Part shown: positions 26,320 to 34,171 of the stretch, in pieces
Position numbering within the stretch: position 1 is the first letter of the stretch
How the letters are laid out: each line of letters begins with the position of its first letter
Source of the DNA: Bosea sp. 685
GTDB lineage: Bacteria > Pseudomonadota > Alphaproteobacteria > Rhizobiales > Beijerinckiaceae
Assembly: GCF_031884435.1 (NCBI RefSeq)
Contig: NZ_CP134779.1
Coordinates: forward strand, 2,294,001-2,358,000
Direction of reading: 5' to 3'
DNA: 64,000 nt
Program-made: the position numbers and the translations under genes
The notes under the pieces: model-generated
Told to the model about the DNA's origin: nothing
The model's database searches: none
Seen by the model: the letters and a program-made list of their open reading frames with translations, nothing else

Positions 26320-26488
26320 CCTACCGCGCAAAGATCGGCGACTCGCCGTATAGCGCAACCTCGATGCTCATCCTACCTTGCCATCGTTCTTCGTAGCCTG
26401 CATTACGCACCGCGCGCGACCTCGACCAGCGCGCCTGCAGATTTGGGCTGCTGCAGACCTTCGCCTGTTCCGAGGGCGAGGTCAGCCA

Positions 26489-26536
26489 GCGGCCCTGCGG
26501 ATGGCGCGAGCGGTTGTCGTCTGAATTTTACGAGGC
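26489..26536. repeat. 48-bp direct repeat, copy B, right of cargo segment
   Basis: The right partner of 24273-24320 (44 of 48 bases identical). It lies 170 bases after the cyclase-like gene in the 300-base gap before the next gene, where I see nothing else coding. Confidence 0.7.
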
Positions 26537-26619
26537 TATTGCCACCGCATCGGTCCGCTCATCGAGACAGACTGAGTTAGAACGGACCTTTCAGGCAGTT
26601 ATGAGTGACCGAGCAAAAG

Positions 26620-27192
26620 CTATTGGGCATCGTCCCTGCGCCGGTGCTTTCGAAACGTCTGCCTAAGCCACCCGGTCAATCGGCCGAAGCTGCCAGAGTG
26701 AACCAAGTGGGCCGGGATGAGGGCGCCTTGGCAAGCCGCAAGCATCTCTTGGCCTGCCACCGTTTCCGCCGTGAGCTGGTGTTCAAAAAAGTCGATGGCA
26801 TCTGGTTGTTCGAGCGCACCTTGAGTGCGGACCAATTTTAGATGAGCGTCGACTACGGCCGGTGGAAGCATGAGCGTCTGAGAGCGTACAGATGACGTCA
26901 GTGCTTCCTGCGCCGCATTGTAAGTCAGGCGTGCTTGTTGGCTTTCGAGAACCGGCCTCGACTGCCTGAGCGACCAGAACACTTGGAAACACGCGTCTCG
27001 ACTGGTCTCCGCTTTGGCAAGAACATCGACCATGGCCGATCGTCGGTGTTCGAATAGCTTCTCTTCCCATGATTGGCGGGCTGAGAAGATGCGAGAACGT
27101 TCGGCCACCGCAAAATTGATGATTCCGGCCAGAAGCACACCTGCTAAAGCCGATCCCGCAGTAAGGAGGGGAGTCCATGACGGATCAAGCAC
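26620..27192 (-). CDS. Hypothetical membrane-anchored protein
   Basis: A 190-residue protein, GTG start at 27192 with GGGAG 8 bases upstream on the minus strand. One hydrophobic helix at residues 7-29 anchors a helical cytoplasmic domain (RSRIFSARQSWEEKLFEHRR, DVLAKAETSRDACFQVFWSL). The architecture, short TM plus coiled helices, is common in small island proteins. It is convergent with the cyclase-like gene. I do not recognise the family. Confidence 0.6.
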   Translation of the reverse strand: MLDPSWTPLLTAGSALAGVLLAGIINFAVAERSRIFSARQSWEEKLFEHRRSAMVDVLAKAETSRDACFQVFWSLRQSRPVLESQQARLTYNAAQEALTSSVRSQTLMLPPAVVDAHLKLVRTQGALEQPDAIDFFEHQLTAETVAGQEMLAACQGALIPAHLVHSGSFGRLTGWLRQTFRKHRRRDDAQ

Positions 27193-27354
27193 TGCTGAAC
27201 TCCCTTTGCCAAACGGCTAACGTACAACTACCGCCGCACCGCTTTGTCTGGCCAGCCCCGCCCGCCCGCGAAATCAGCCGCAGCGTGGCGATGGAATCCG
27301 TCGGCATTACCGGCGCGGTGTAGTGCGCCGTTTCAAATGGCAATGACGAAGGAT

Positions 27355-28074
27355 TCAAATGGCAGCAGATCGAGATTTCCTCGCGTCGCGCACAACGGCT
27401 TTCTTGAACGCTGGATTCTCGCGGATCGCCCCCCGGATGGGCGCGTCGCCAAGAGGTCCAACCCACTGGCCGTGGCGAGCAACGCTGAGGTTCATTACGA
27501 GCCGGGCTAGGTTGATTATCAGATCATGCGCTTCCCCGGCTTCGTCTAGCGCGTCAGCAAAATCCGCTGCGCCATAGAAATCGCCTTCCTCAACCACCGT
27601 CCCAAGATCGTTGCTGCTGAAGGTGCCGTGTATGAGATAGGCGGCGATATCCGCATTCGCCTTTTTCGCATGCTTTGGTCGCAGCAGAACTAACCGATCA
27701 TCGTCATCGATCGGCCGAGCCCAAAGTCCATGGGCAAAATCATTTCGCCGATCTCGGTGCGGCCGCAGTGCGTTGACCGCCAGTCTCACTATCGAAGCGT
27801 CAGTCGGCTCCAACTTCAATTCCGCTAGCCGAACGATCGCTGCGTCTTGATTTGGCCCCCCGCGCGCGCTCAAGCTTTCCAACAGAACCATCGCGGTGTC
27901 GATTTCCGATCCGCTCAAGCTGGCGAGGATCGTCGCCCAATGGTGGTCGATGGCCGCTGCAAATCCCATAACGGCAACGACCTTAATGGCCGCGTCCGGC
28001 ATGGCGCTAAATACACCTGGTCCGGTGATGTAGCCGTGCAAAAGCCTGCGATCCGAGGAGCTTTTCTTACTCAC
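27355..28074 (-). CDS. Hypothetical protein with HEPN-like RNDFAH motif
   Basis: A 239-residue soluble helical protein, probably GTG-started at 28074. Residues about 105-117 read RPHRDRRNDFAHGLWA, which contains the R-N-x3-H (Rx4H) motif that marks HEPN nucleases and related helical bundles. HEPN proteins often act as RNases in toxin or phage-defence systems, but inactive family members share the pattern. No antitoxin-like MNT partner is adjacent. Function is tentative. Confidence 0.55.
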   Translation of the reverse strand: MSKKSSSDRRLLHGYITGPGVFSAMPDAAIKVVAVMGFAAAIDHHWATILASLSGSEIDTAMVLLESLSARGGPNQDAAIVRLAELKLEPTDASIVRLAVNALRPHRDRRNDFAHGLWARPIDDDDRLVLLRPKHAKKANADIAAYLIHGTFSSNDLGTVVEEGDFYGAADFADALDEAGEAHDLIINLARLVMNLSVARHGQWVGPLGDAPIRGAIRENPAFKKAVVRDARKSRSAAI

Positions 28075-28164
28075 GTGCTGATCACCACCTCCCGCACCTG
28101 TTGCGCGTTTCCCGCGCTATCGCGACCATCGGCCTGCCCGTGTTCAAGCTGTAGAGGGTGCGTA

Positions 28165-28515
28165 TCAGCGCGAGGTCTTGATGGTCTTGGGCTTGTCGAA
28201 GCGCTCTCGGAATTCGTCGATGGCTTCTTCGAATCTGTTGAAGCCTTCGTTTCTCATCCGGGCGGCAAATCCCCTGCTTCGCTCAGTTCCGACAATGGCC
28301 GACCAAAAGTAGTGAACCATCCCTTTCGCGTCCCGCTCGTTCAAGCGCATGCGGGTCAGACGAACCCCGGCCTTAAGCTCCGCTGATGCAGTTGGAGAAG
28401 CCAGAACCGGGTTGAAAACTCGCTCGTCAAGAAACGCCATGATGTCAGATTCCGTTGTCACCACCCGATCCTCCAACCTGCGCCGGCGCTCCACCGGCCT
28501 TGGCTCGGCAAACAT
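28165..28515 (-). CDS. Conserved hypothetical protein, third gene of the SOS-box operon
   Basis: A 116-residue soluble protein. The core DERVFNPVLASPTASAELKA, GVRLTRMRLNERDAKGM and FWSAIVGTERS through NEGFNRFEEAIDEFRERF is evenly charged and looks like a compact helical domain; I recall similar uncharacterised proteins in mobile DNA. It starts 24 bases after the 28540-28788 gene, so it probably shares the promoter that carries the LexA-type box. An internal ATG (MAFLDERV) is an alternative start. Confidence 0.6.
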   Translation of the reverse strand: MFAEPRPVERRRRLEDRVVTTESDIMAFLDERVFNPVLASPTASAELKAGVRLTRMRLNERDAKGMVHYFWSAIVGTERSRGFAARMRNEGFNRFEEAIDEFRERFDKPKTIKTSR

Positions 28516-28539
28516 GCTGCCCTGCCATGCCCCTCTATA

Positions 28540-28788
28540 TCAATCGAAGTCCTGAAGTCCGGCACGGCCCCAACCGCTCGGGTCACGTTTGCCTTCGTCA
28601 ACGGCGGCGTTGAGCTGTTGGAGTGTGAGACCGACACTATCGTTGAGTGCTTGCAGCGCGACATAGATTGTCGTCCCGAGCGGGATCTCGCCGGACCAGC
28701 GCCGAATTTCATGCTGGAAAGCCAGCGTCGTCTTGCGCATTTCGTGGGCCCTGAACGGGTCCATGCTCCGCTTGGATCTCTGGACCAT
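28540..28788 (-). CDS. Hypothetical small protein, second gene of the SOS-box operon
   Basis: Eighty-two residues, basic N-terminus (MVQRSKRSMDPFRAHEMRKT), then a mixed domain with LGTTIYVALQALNDSVGLTL. Start and stop overlap by one base with the upstream gene (TGATG at 28786-28790). No family recognised. The coupling and shared upstream LexA-type box suggest DNA-damage-linked expression. Confidence 0.55.
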   Translation of the reverse strand: MVQRSKRSMDPFRAHEMRKTTLAFQHEIRRWSGEIPLGTTIYVALQALNDSVGLTLQQLNAAVDEGKRDPSGWGRAGLQDFD

Positions 28789-28997
28789 CAATCCTCCTCC
28801 CGCCGTGCGCTGCTCGAAAATAGGCCTCGCAAATATCCATGCGAGACCGAGCGATCGGCGTCCGCCAGCAGCACGGTCATGTCGTGCAGCACCGCCCGCA
28901 ACGCCGCGCGTTCACTGCCATGCTCTGCGATGAGATCGTCGATCTCGCATTCGAGCTCGGTCGCCGGGTCCGTATCTTCAAGCCGCTCCGCTGCCAT
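28788..28997 (-). CDS. Hypothetical small acidic protein, first gene of the SOS-box operon
   Basis: Sixty-nine residues from ATG 28997, with GGAGG 8 bases upstream (MAAERLEDTDPATELECEID). The protein is acidic and helical. A GTTC-N7-GTTC box ends 23 bases upstream of the start. Function unknown; the regulation is the informative part. Confidence 0.6.
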   Translation of the reverse strand: MAAERLEDTDPATELECEIDDLIAEHGSERAALRAVLHDMTVLLADADRSVSHGYLRGLFSSSARREED

Positions 28998-29019
28998 ATC
29001 CTGCGCCCTCCGGAACTGA

Positions 29020-29034
29020 GAACGTACAGAGAAC
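29020..29034 (-). promoter_or_regulatory. LexA/SOS box of the alphaproteobacterial type (GTTC-N7-GTTC)
   Basis: On the minus strand the bases read GTTC TCTGTAC GTTC, an exact match to the direct-repeat LexA operator of Alphaproteobacteria. It lies 23 bases before the first of three small leftward genes, where it would block their promoter until DNA damage. No other exact match was noticed in the element. Confidence 0.7.
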
Positions 29035-29192
29035 ATATGCCGAGATCGAGTCAACCCGTTGCGGCGTACCGGCTGTGAGAGATTTCGGGGAGAACGGCGG
29101 TATTCGCCTTGCGTCAATACGCCCTTCGAGATTGTCTGCCGGACCGGCAAGCTGAGCTAACCCGTTGTCGAGCACGGACTGGAGCATAGGCA

Positions 29193-30194
29193 ATGTCTTC
29201 TAGGGTCGACTTCCCAGGTGTCGAAATAGGGAACGCACAGGTGATGGCGCAAAGTGCCAGCCACTACCTGACGCACTACGACATCGCTGTGCACCGAGTT
29301 ATGGCCGTGCGCGGTAAGAACGAGATACTAGGTCAGACGCCCAATGTCTGTCGCTTCTGTTCCCGGACTGTGCCGGCTGTGACATTCTGCAAAGAGGCGC
29401 ACGCAGTGCCCGAGCTTGCCGGCAACGGTACGCTGATCAGCCTCTATGAATGCGACGAATGCAACGCGCGTTTCGCGAAGTTCGAAGACGACCTCGGCAA
29501 AATGACGCTGCTTGAGCGATCCGCCGGACAAGTTCTCGGTAAGCGCGGCGTTCCGTCCGTCACAACGGGGCAAAAGTCGCGTATCGACATGGGTACCAGC
29601 GGCTTCCTGATTCAAGAGCACGAGGGAGACCCTATCGCCGCTATCGATCAGGACAAAAAGACGCTGACGGTAACAATTGCTCCGCAAGCATATCGGCCAC
29701 TCGGTGCGTACAAAGCACTTGTAAAAATCGCTTTGACCCTCATGGCCGAAGGCGATCTTGCCAAGGTTCCTGAGGCGGTGCAGTGGCTGCGGGAAAACGA
29801 CCTTGCAACCAGCCAAGTCACTGACTGTACCGGTTATAGCTGCGTGCGCGGTTGGACGCCGGGCCCTCTGCCTATTGCGCAGACAACAGTGATGCTGCTG
29901 CGTCGGAAACCGAGCTTCCAAGCCGGGCCCGCTTACGTAATGCTGCTAGCTTTCGGAAACATGTCTTTCCAAATCGTCATTCCTGCGCCGCAGGAAGACG
30001 CCATAATTGTCGGCAAACCGATCACGATATGGCCTATTCCCGTCTTCGCTTTTCTGGAGGCGGACAGGGCTCGCGGTCCGACCCGCTTCTGGTTGAGAAG
30101 CCTTGCCTCACCAGCGCCGGAGAAAGGTGCGCCGAGCATCGTGTTTAATTTCGAAAGCATAGTCGAAGTGCCCCCCGGCGCGTCGGCGGCTTGA
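29193..30194 (+). CDS. HNH-endonuclease-domain protein
   Basis: A 333-residue protein with GGAG 8 bases before ATG 29193. Residues about 53-98 form an HNH/treble-clef zinc site: CRFCSRTVPAVTF, then KEAHAVPELAGNGTLISLYE and CDECNARFAKFEDDLGK, giving CxxC...H...GN...CxxCN. The C-terminal 200 residues are a separate domain of unknown type, far larger than phage packaging HNH proteins. A homing, restriction or defence nuclease is possible. It is divergent from the SOS-box operon. Confidence 0.7.
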   Translation: MSSRVDFPGVEIGNAQVMAQSASHYLTHYDIAVHRVMAVRGKNEILGQTPNVCRFCSRTVPAVTFCKEAHAVPELAGNGTLISLYECDECNARFAKFEDDLGKMTLLERSAGQVLGKRGVPSVTTGQKSRIDMGTSGFLIQEHEGDPIAAIDQDKKTLTVTIAPQAYRPLGAYKALVKIALTLMAEGDLAKVPEAVQWLRENDLATSQVTDCTGYSCVRGWTPGPLPIAQTTVMLLRRKPSFQAGPAYVMLLAFGNMSFQIVIPAPQEDAIIVGKPITIWPIPVFAFLEADRARGPTRFWLRSLASPAPEKGAPSIVFNFESIVEVPPGASAA

Positions 30195-30395
30195 GCGGAA
30201 CGCTGGAGTTGCGGGGCTGGCAGTCCGCGTTCGGCTGGATCGTGTTGGGGTTCCGGTTTCGATCCCCTGCGACTAGTGAAGCTTCCGCTTTTCGGCCTTG
30301 ACCGCGCGACGCGCACGGCGATTAAGTTCCGGCGGGGGAGTTGGCGGAACCACGACGACGCCCGGCGGTTGAGCGCTGATAAGGCGCGCGCCGCC

Positions 30396-30575
30396 ATGCC
30401 GAGCATCACGATCGAGACCGAGGAGCAGCTTCATTCGGTCGAGCGGCGCATCGCGCAGCTCGCCAGTTGCCTCGACGATACGCCGGAGAAGCGCGAGCTC
30501 GTCGAACTGACGCTGGCTTATGATATCTGGGAGACCAAGCGCTGGAAGGGGCCCGAGAGTTTCCCGACCGATTGA
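30396..30575 (+). CDS. Small conserved hypothetical protein
   Basis: Fifty-nine residues, MPSITIETEEQLHSVERRIA then QLASCLDDTPEKRELVELTL and a short tail. The pattern (IxTEEQ, paired helices, DDTPEKREL) resembles small island proteins that precede or accompany HTH antitoxins. A longer minus-strand frame overlaps but lacks comparable order. Function unknown. Confidence 0.5.
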   Translation: MPSITIETEEQLHSVERRIAQLASCLDDTPEKRELVELTLAYDIWETKRWKGPESFPTD

Positions 30576-30727
30576 GTAGCGACCTCTGGTGATCACCCAT
30601 CAATCTCGTAGATATCTCCGCAATCGGCGTCGTCCCGCACGCGCTTGAAGGAGACGAAGCCGGCCCAGCGAGTTAAAGCCGCATTCAGATCCCGGGCCCC
30701 AAGCTGCGAGTATCTTTTGCTAGAAAT

Positions 30728-30895
30728 TCATGAGCTTTTCACGCAGATAAAAGCAACTCCATTAAGTCGATTTTCGCGATTGATCAGCACTGACTGCGAT
30801 GCCGCTGCTTGGCATGACTGAATACTGTCAAATTGCCCAATGAGCGTATTGGCGGTGCCGGGTATCATAAATGTAATAAGAACGAGAGCGAACAT
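30728..30895 (-). CDS. Small secreted protein
   Basis: Fifty-five residues. GGGAG lies 8 bases before ATG 30895 on the minus strand. The start MFALVLITFMIPGTANT is a short signal peptide; the mature peptide of about 38 residues has two cysteines (QSCQAAAS and FICVKSS) that could pair, as in other tiny exported proteins with a Cx(n)FxCV pattern. Transcribed alone, function unknown. Confidence 0.55.
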   Translation of the reverse strand: MFALVLITFMIPGTANTLIGQFDSIQSCQAAASQSVLINRENRLNGVAFICVKSS

Positions 30896-31538
30896 GGCTG
30901 ATCTCCCAAAATTTCTTTCACGCCGCTAATGCAGCAGCCGGATATTTCCAAATAAATTGGACTGCGGCAAGCGGGAGCCGAGATCGCGCCACGCGAGGAC
31001 ATCGCAGGGGAGGAAGTGCTTGCGTGGAATACTTCTTGGTTCGGCCGAGAACTGATGCTCGCCATCGAGATTTGGGATCGCCTCATGATGACGCGACGCG
31101 GTGGGACCGGTGAGGCTCTTCTGGGGCCTCTGGCTCCAGCACAGCCTCAACAGCCTCATCTTCGCTGATTACATTCTGCGAATGGTCAGTTTAGTTCGCT
31201 CCAAGGCATGAGGCCGAGATCAGTGCCTGTCACGCGACACGGCCTTCAATCATGATCCGGCGGACGACTTCCGTCTGCGTCATGGCGGCGTTTCCTATTC
31301 AAACGGTTCGGGCTGGCGGTCACGCCCGTTTGAATTCCGCCTCATCGAAAGCCCCGTGTGGATAGGGCCCCGTTGATTGTTTCGATGCGCGACCCGTTTG
31401 AATAACGGCGCCGGAATTCAACCGGGCCTCGAATGCAAATTTCCCAGCCCGGCCCCAGGAAAAAAACGGCGCGCATGTGACCCCGTGCGGTGGCGCGGTC
31501 CTCGAGTGCGCCGCCTGCTTTCGCCCCCCCGGGTCTGG
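30896..31538. other. Gene-poor stretch with coding remnants and motif cluster
   Basis: No complete gene is supported. On the minus strand 30926-31085 carries a plausible C-terminal fragment (PRKHFLPCDVLAWRDLGSRL, ending NIRLLH) without a matching beginning, and 31232-31285 a 17-codon frame MTQTEVVRRIMIEGRVA behind a good ribosome site. These look like decayed genes. The right part holds the ATTCAAACGG cluster described separately. Confidence 0.35.
31297..31425. repeat. Cluster of four ATTCAAACGG motifs in alternating orientation
   Basis: attcaaacgg at 31297-31306, its inverse ccgtttgaat at 31326-31335 and 31394-31403, and a one-mismatch direct copy attcaaccgg at 31416-31425. All lie downstream of the capsid operon in noncoding DNA. 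Possible regulator, replication or packaging site. Confidence 0.5.
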
Positions 31539-31787
31539 TCATTGGAGGTCGACGGTGGGGGCGCTGGGCTCGTCGGCGAGGCGCGACGCCTTCGTCGTGA
31601 CCTCCTCGATGATGCGGTCCCGCCGGGCCAGGATCTCGGCGATCCATTGCACGCGCTGATGGGGGCCGATGTCGGGAAGTTCGCCGAGTTCGTCGTCGAT
31701 GCGGCGGGCAAGGGCCTGATCGACGTGGGCGGCCACGATGGCCTTCATCCTGGCCGTTGCGTCGGTGGTGTCGGCTGTCTGAGTCAT
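31539..31787 (-). CDS. Hypothetical small protein, last gene of the capsid operon
   Basis: Eighty-two residues from ATG 31787 with GGAAGGA upstream (MTQTADTTDATARMKAIVAA). Helical and charged: HVDQALARRIDDELGELPD and WIAEILARRDRIIEEVTTKA. Its ATG overlaps the previous stop (ATGA 31784-31787). It could be a small scaffold or structural accessory, but no homologous family is recognised. Confidence 0.55.
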   Translation of the reverse strand: MTQTADTTDATARMKAIVAAHVDQALARRIDDELGELPDIGPHQRVQWIAEILARRDRIIEEVTTKASRLADEPSAPTVDLQ

Positions 31788-32020
31788 GGGGTTGTCCTTC
31801 CGTGAAGACCGAGAATGTGAGGGCCTCGGCTGCGCCAGCCGCGAAGCCACTCCGCGGTCTTGGCAAGTTCAGCGGCACGGCGCGCAGGAGAGGCGCGCTC
31901 CGCCGAGAGGCGTTGCTCGGCCCGGCGCATGGCGTCAGCGGCGATGGCATCAAAGTGGCCATCCACGGCCGCAGCGCTGCCGGGCGGCGGCGCGATCTTG
32001 GGGCGCCTCCGGAACCTCAT
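31784..32020 (-). CDS. Hypothetical small basic protein of the capsid operon
   Basis: Seventy-eight residues from ATG 32020: basic N-terminus MRFRRRPKIAPPPG, then an amphipathic helix AIAADAMRRAEQRLSAERAS. It overlaps both neighbours by 4 bases (ATGA), so it belongs to a translationally coupled chain. Function unknown. Confidence 0.55.
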   Translation of the reverse strand: MRFRRRPKIAPPPGSAAAVDGHFDAIAADAMRRAEQRLSAERASPARRAAELAKTAEWLRGWRSRGPHILGLHGRTTP

Positions 32021-32232
32021 GGTCGACGCTCCATCACCGGCGCCCGCGGGGCGTCGGGAGCCGCACGGTCGCGCCATACCCGCAACTCGCGTCGGATCCC
32101 CGCCAGTGCGCCGGCAACCTCATCGGGGCCGATGCGGCGGACGTTGAGTTGCCGGCGCTGGCGGAGCCGGGCTTCGGCGATGAGGCTGTCCAACCGAGCC
32201 TCGATGTCGTCGAACAGTGCCGGCGCGATCAT
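32017..32232 (-). CDS. Hypothetical small helical protein of the capsid operon
   Basis: Seventy-one residues (MIAPALFDDIEARLDSLIAE and RRIGPDEVAGALAGIRREL). Predicted mostly helical and basic. ATGA overlaps at 32017-32020 and 32229-32232 link it to its neighbours. No family recognised. Confidence 0.55.
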   Translation of the reverse strand: MIAPALFDDIEARLDSLIAEARLRQRRQLNVRRIGPDEVAGALAGIRRELRVWRDRAAPDAPRAPVMERRP

Positions 32233-32528
32233 GGCTTCGTCCGTCCGGTCTTGACGGCTGCGAGCTTGGCCTCGAGCTCGGCGAGCTTTGCTTCAAGCGC
32301 TTGGATGCGGTCGCTGTTCCACTTCGTTTGAACGGTCTCGGCTGCGTGAAGTCCAACCACGAAACTGAACGGCGCAGGCGCGTGGCGCTCGGATTTGCCC
32401 AGCCCCTTGTCCGCATTGTCCAACATCCACGAAGCGAGCCGGTCACCCTCGTGAAGGCGCACGGCCTTCCTCTCGTCAGCGTCCAGATGAGCAGGGAATT
32501 TCTTGATCTCGAACTCGGCGTTCGTCAT
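32229..32528 (-). CDS. Hypothetical coiled-coil protein of the capsid operon
   Basis: Ninety-nine residues. The C-terminal third is a clear heptad coiled coil (DRIQALEAKLAELEAKLAAV). The N-terminal part is charged (EIKKFPAHLDADERKAVRLH). It follows the capsid gene after 47 bases on the same strand. A coiled-coil next to a capsid gene could be a scaffold or assembly factor; this is a guess from position. Confidence 0.55.
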   Translation of the reverse strand: MTNAEFEIKKFPAHLDADERKAVRLHEGDRLASWMLDNADKGLGKSERHAPAPFSFVVGLHAAETVQTKWNSDRIQALEAKLAELEAKLAAVKTGRTKP

Positions 32529-32575
32529 CGCGGCAACCTCCGGAAATTTTGGGGGGATCAGGTCAGCGACCCGGA

Positions 32576-33703
32576 TCAGGAAACGGGAACGGTGCCGCCC
32601 CAGCTCACGCCGGTCAGGTAAGCGACGGCGCTGGCGCGAGCACGCTTCCAGTTGATCGTCCGCTCGGCCCTCAAAGCCACGGCGCCGACCTGAAACATGC
32701 TGACCATTGAACTGCCGGTGCCAGTGAGGGCGTCCTGCCCCGGCGCATCGGACATTTCCAAGGTCGCGTCTCTGCTCAGATCGACGCTCACACCGCCGTC
32801 TTCGCCGACGAAGATCTCCGACGTCTTCGCCAAGACAACGATGTTGCCGATAAAATCGCTGACGACGACCGGCAGGCCCATGAAGCTGCCACCGGTCATC
32901 CCGACGCCGGGGAATTCCGCCTGACCCAGCGCGTTGACCATCAACGCCAGCGCAAGCGCCGTCGTCGAGGACATGACCCAGACGCCGCCGCTCGGCGTGT
33001 TGCCGGCCGCAATAAACTTGGAAAACACCGCGCGGACGTCGAGGCGAACCGCATCGGCATCGGTTCCGGTCGAAGCCACCGTGGCCGCACCGTTCGTGAT
33101 CGAGGCCGGGCTGACACCAGCCGACGCCGTCTTGGCCGGATTGATGAAGTCGATGTCGAGGCGCGCGGCCAGCGCATCACGGAGCGAATCGCGGACGATC
33201 GCTTCCGAAGACGGGCTGGAATCGCGGATCGACTCCTCGGTGAGGACGCAGATGTTGGCGACCTTGAGCGGCTCGAGGGTCGAACGGTCGAAGTCGAAGG
33301 CGGTGAGTGGCTTCGCCTTGCCTTCACCCACCCAATAACCGGCGCCGCCGCCGGTCTGCGTCACGACAGGAACCCGGAACGGCATCGCACGGAGCGCCGG
33401 AACGCCGTTCGCGCCGAACTTGCCCAGGATCGTGGCCGGGCGCAGATACGCCAGGAAGTCGAACACGACGCCGCCTTCGGCCGAGATCAGGTCCGCAGCC
33501 CAGTTGCCGGCGGTGGTCGAACCCGCAGCGACAGCGGCCTTGATCGTGGCGACGACGACGCTGTCTTCGCCGTATCGCTGCCGGGCGACGGCAAGCGGGC
33601 TGAGACCGTCGAGCCGCGCAAGGGCTTTCGCGGTCGCCAGACGGGCGAAGCCGATGCCGGGCGCCGCAGCGCGCTGACGATATGCTGGGGTAATCTGACG
33701 CAC
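32576..33703 (-). CDS. HK97-fold phage major capsid protein, stand-alone
   Basis: A 375-residue structural protein. Family landmarks are ARQRYGEDSVVVATIKAAVA, LRPATILGKFGANGVPALRA, the E-loop region PVVTQTGGGAGYWVGEGKA, PLKVANICVLTEESIRDSSP, ARLDIDFINPAKTASAGVSP and GLPVVVSDFIGNIVVL. Related phage proteins are often fused to a ClpP-like prohead protease of about 300 residues; here that part is absent and no protease gene is near. No portal, terminase or tail gene is recognised in the element. It lies in a leftward operon near attR. Confidence 0.88.
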   Translation of the reverse strand: MRQITPAYRQRAAAPGIGFARLATAKALARLDGLSPLAVARQRYGEDSVVVATIKAAVAAGSTTAGNWAADLISAEGGVVFDFLAYLRPATILGKFGANGVPALRAMPFRVPVVTQTGGGAGYWVGEGKAKPLTAFDFDRSTLEPLKVANICVLTEESIRDSSPSSEAIVRDSLRDALAARLDIDFINPAKTASAGVSPASITNGAATVASTGTDADAVRLDVRAVFSKFIAAGNTPSGGVWVMSSTTALALALMVNALGQAEFPGVGMTGGSFMGLPVVVSDFIGNIVVLAKTSEIFVGEDGGVSVDLSRDATLEMSDAPGQDALTGTGSSMVSMFQVGAVALRAERTINWKRARASAVAYLTGVSWGGTVPVS

Positions 33704-33745
33704 GTTGTCGCCTCCGATAATCGTGAGGCGACGGTGGCGGCCAGG

Positions 33746-34171
33746 CTACTCGGCAGCAACGAGCCTCAGCGGTTTCGGAGCCGAGACCATGTTCGGGTAG
33801 AGGCGCCAAAGGTTGCCTGATCGCTCAGATCGAAGGCACACCACCTTTGGCGTGAAGTCTGCACTCTGCGCGATGCGGGCGAGTTTGCAGCCCAAAACCT
33901 TCCCGCTTAGTCGGCCCCCGCAAGCAGCTTCGATTGCGACTCTGAGCGCGGGCACTTCGAAACGGGCGCGACGGATCGCCTCCGCCGAAGTGAAGGCCTT
34001 GTCGCCGTACTGCTCAGTCAGCGCGAGGATCAACTGCAGGTCAGGGGGAGGTCTGATGTTGATCTCGATTGCATCCACCCGGCTAGCGACCGACGAAATC
34101 GCAGCTAGGATTTTGGCGTCGTTCTCAAGCGAGCGGCGGAGCAGCGAGATGAAGGTGTCGAGATCAGCCAT
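33746..34171 (-). CDS. Hypothetical protein with winged-helix-like C-terminal region
   Basis: A 141-residue protein. The N-terminal 50 residues are helical (ISLLRRSLENDAKILAAISS). Residues about 55-140 (ALTEQYGDKAFTSAEAIRRA, GGRLSGKVLGCKLARIA, final strand NLWRLY) resemble the small winged-helix module at the C-terminus of some plasmid and phage replication or regulatory proteins. It overlaps the upstream gene by 8 bases and precedes the capsid gene by 42 bases, so it may regulate the operon. Confidence 0.55.
   Translation of the reverse strand: MADLDTFISLLRRSLENDAKILAAISSVASRVDAIEINIRPPPDLQLILALTEQYGDKAFTSAEAIRRARFEVPALRVAIEAACGGRLSGKVLGCKLARIAQSADFTPKVVCLRSERSGNLWRLYPNMVSAPKPLRLVAAE

Noticed and set aside
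30273-30596. A 107-codon minus-strand frame ending PPELNRRARRAVKAEKRKLH
   Set aside because: The tail looks protein-like, but it overlaps the better supported plus-strand gene 30396-30575 and has no convincing start.
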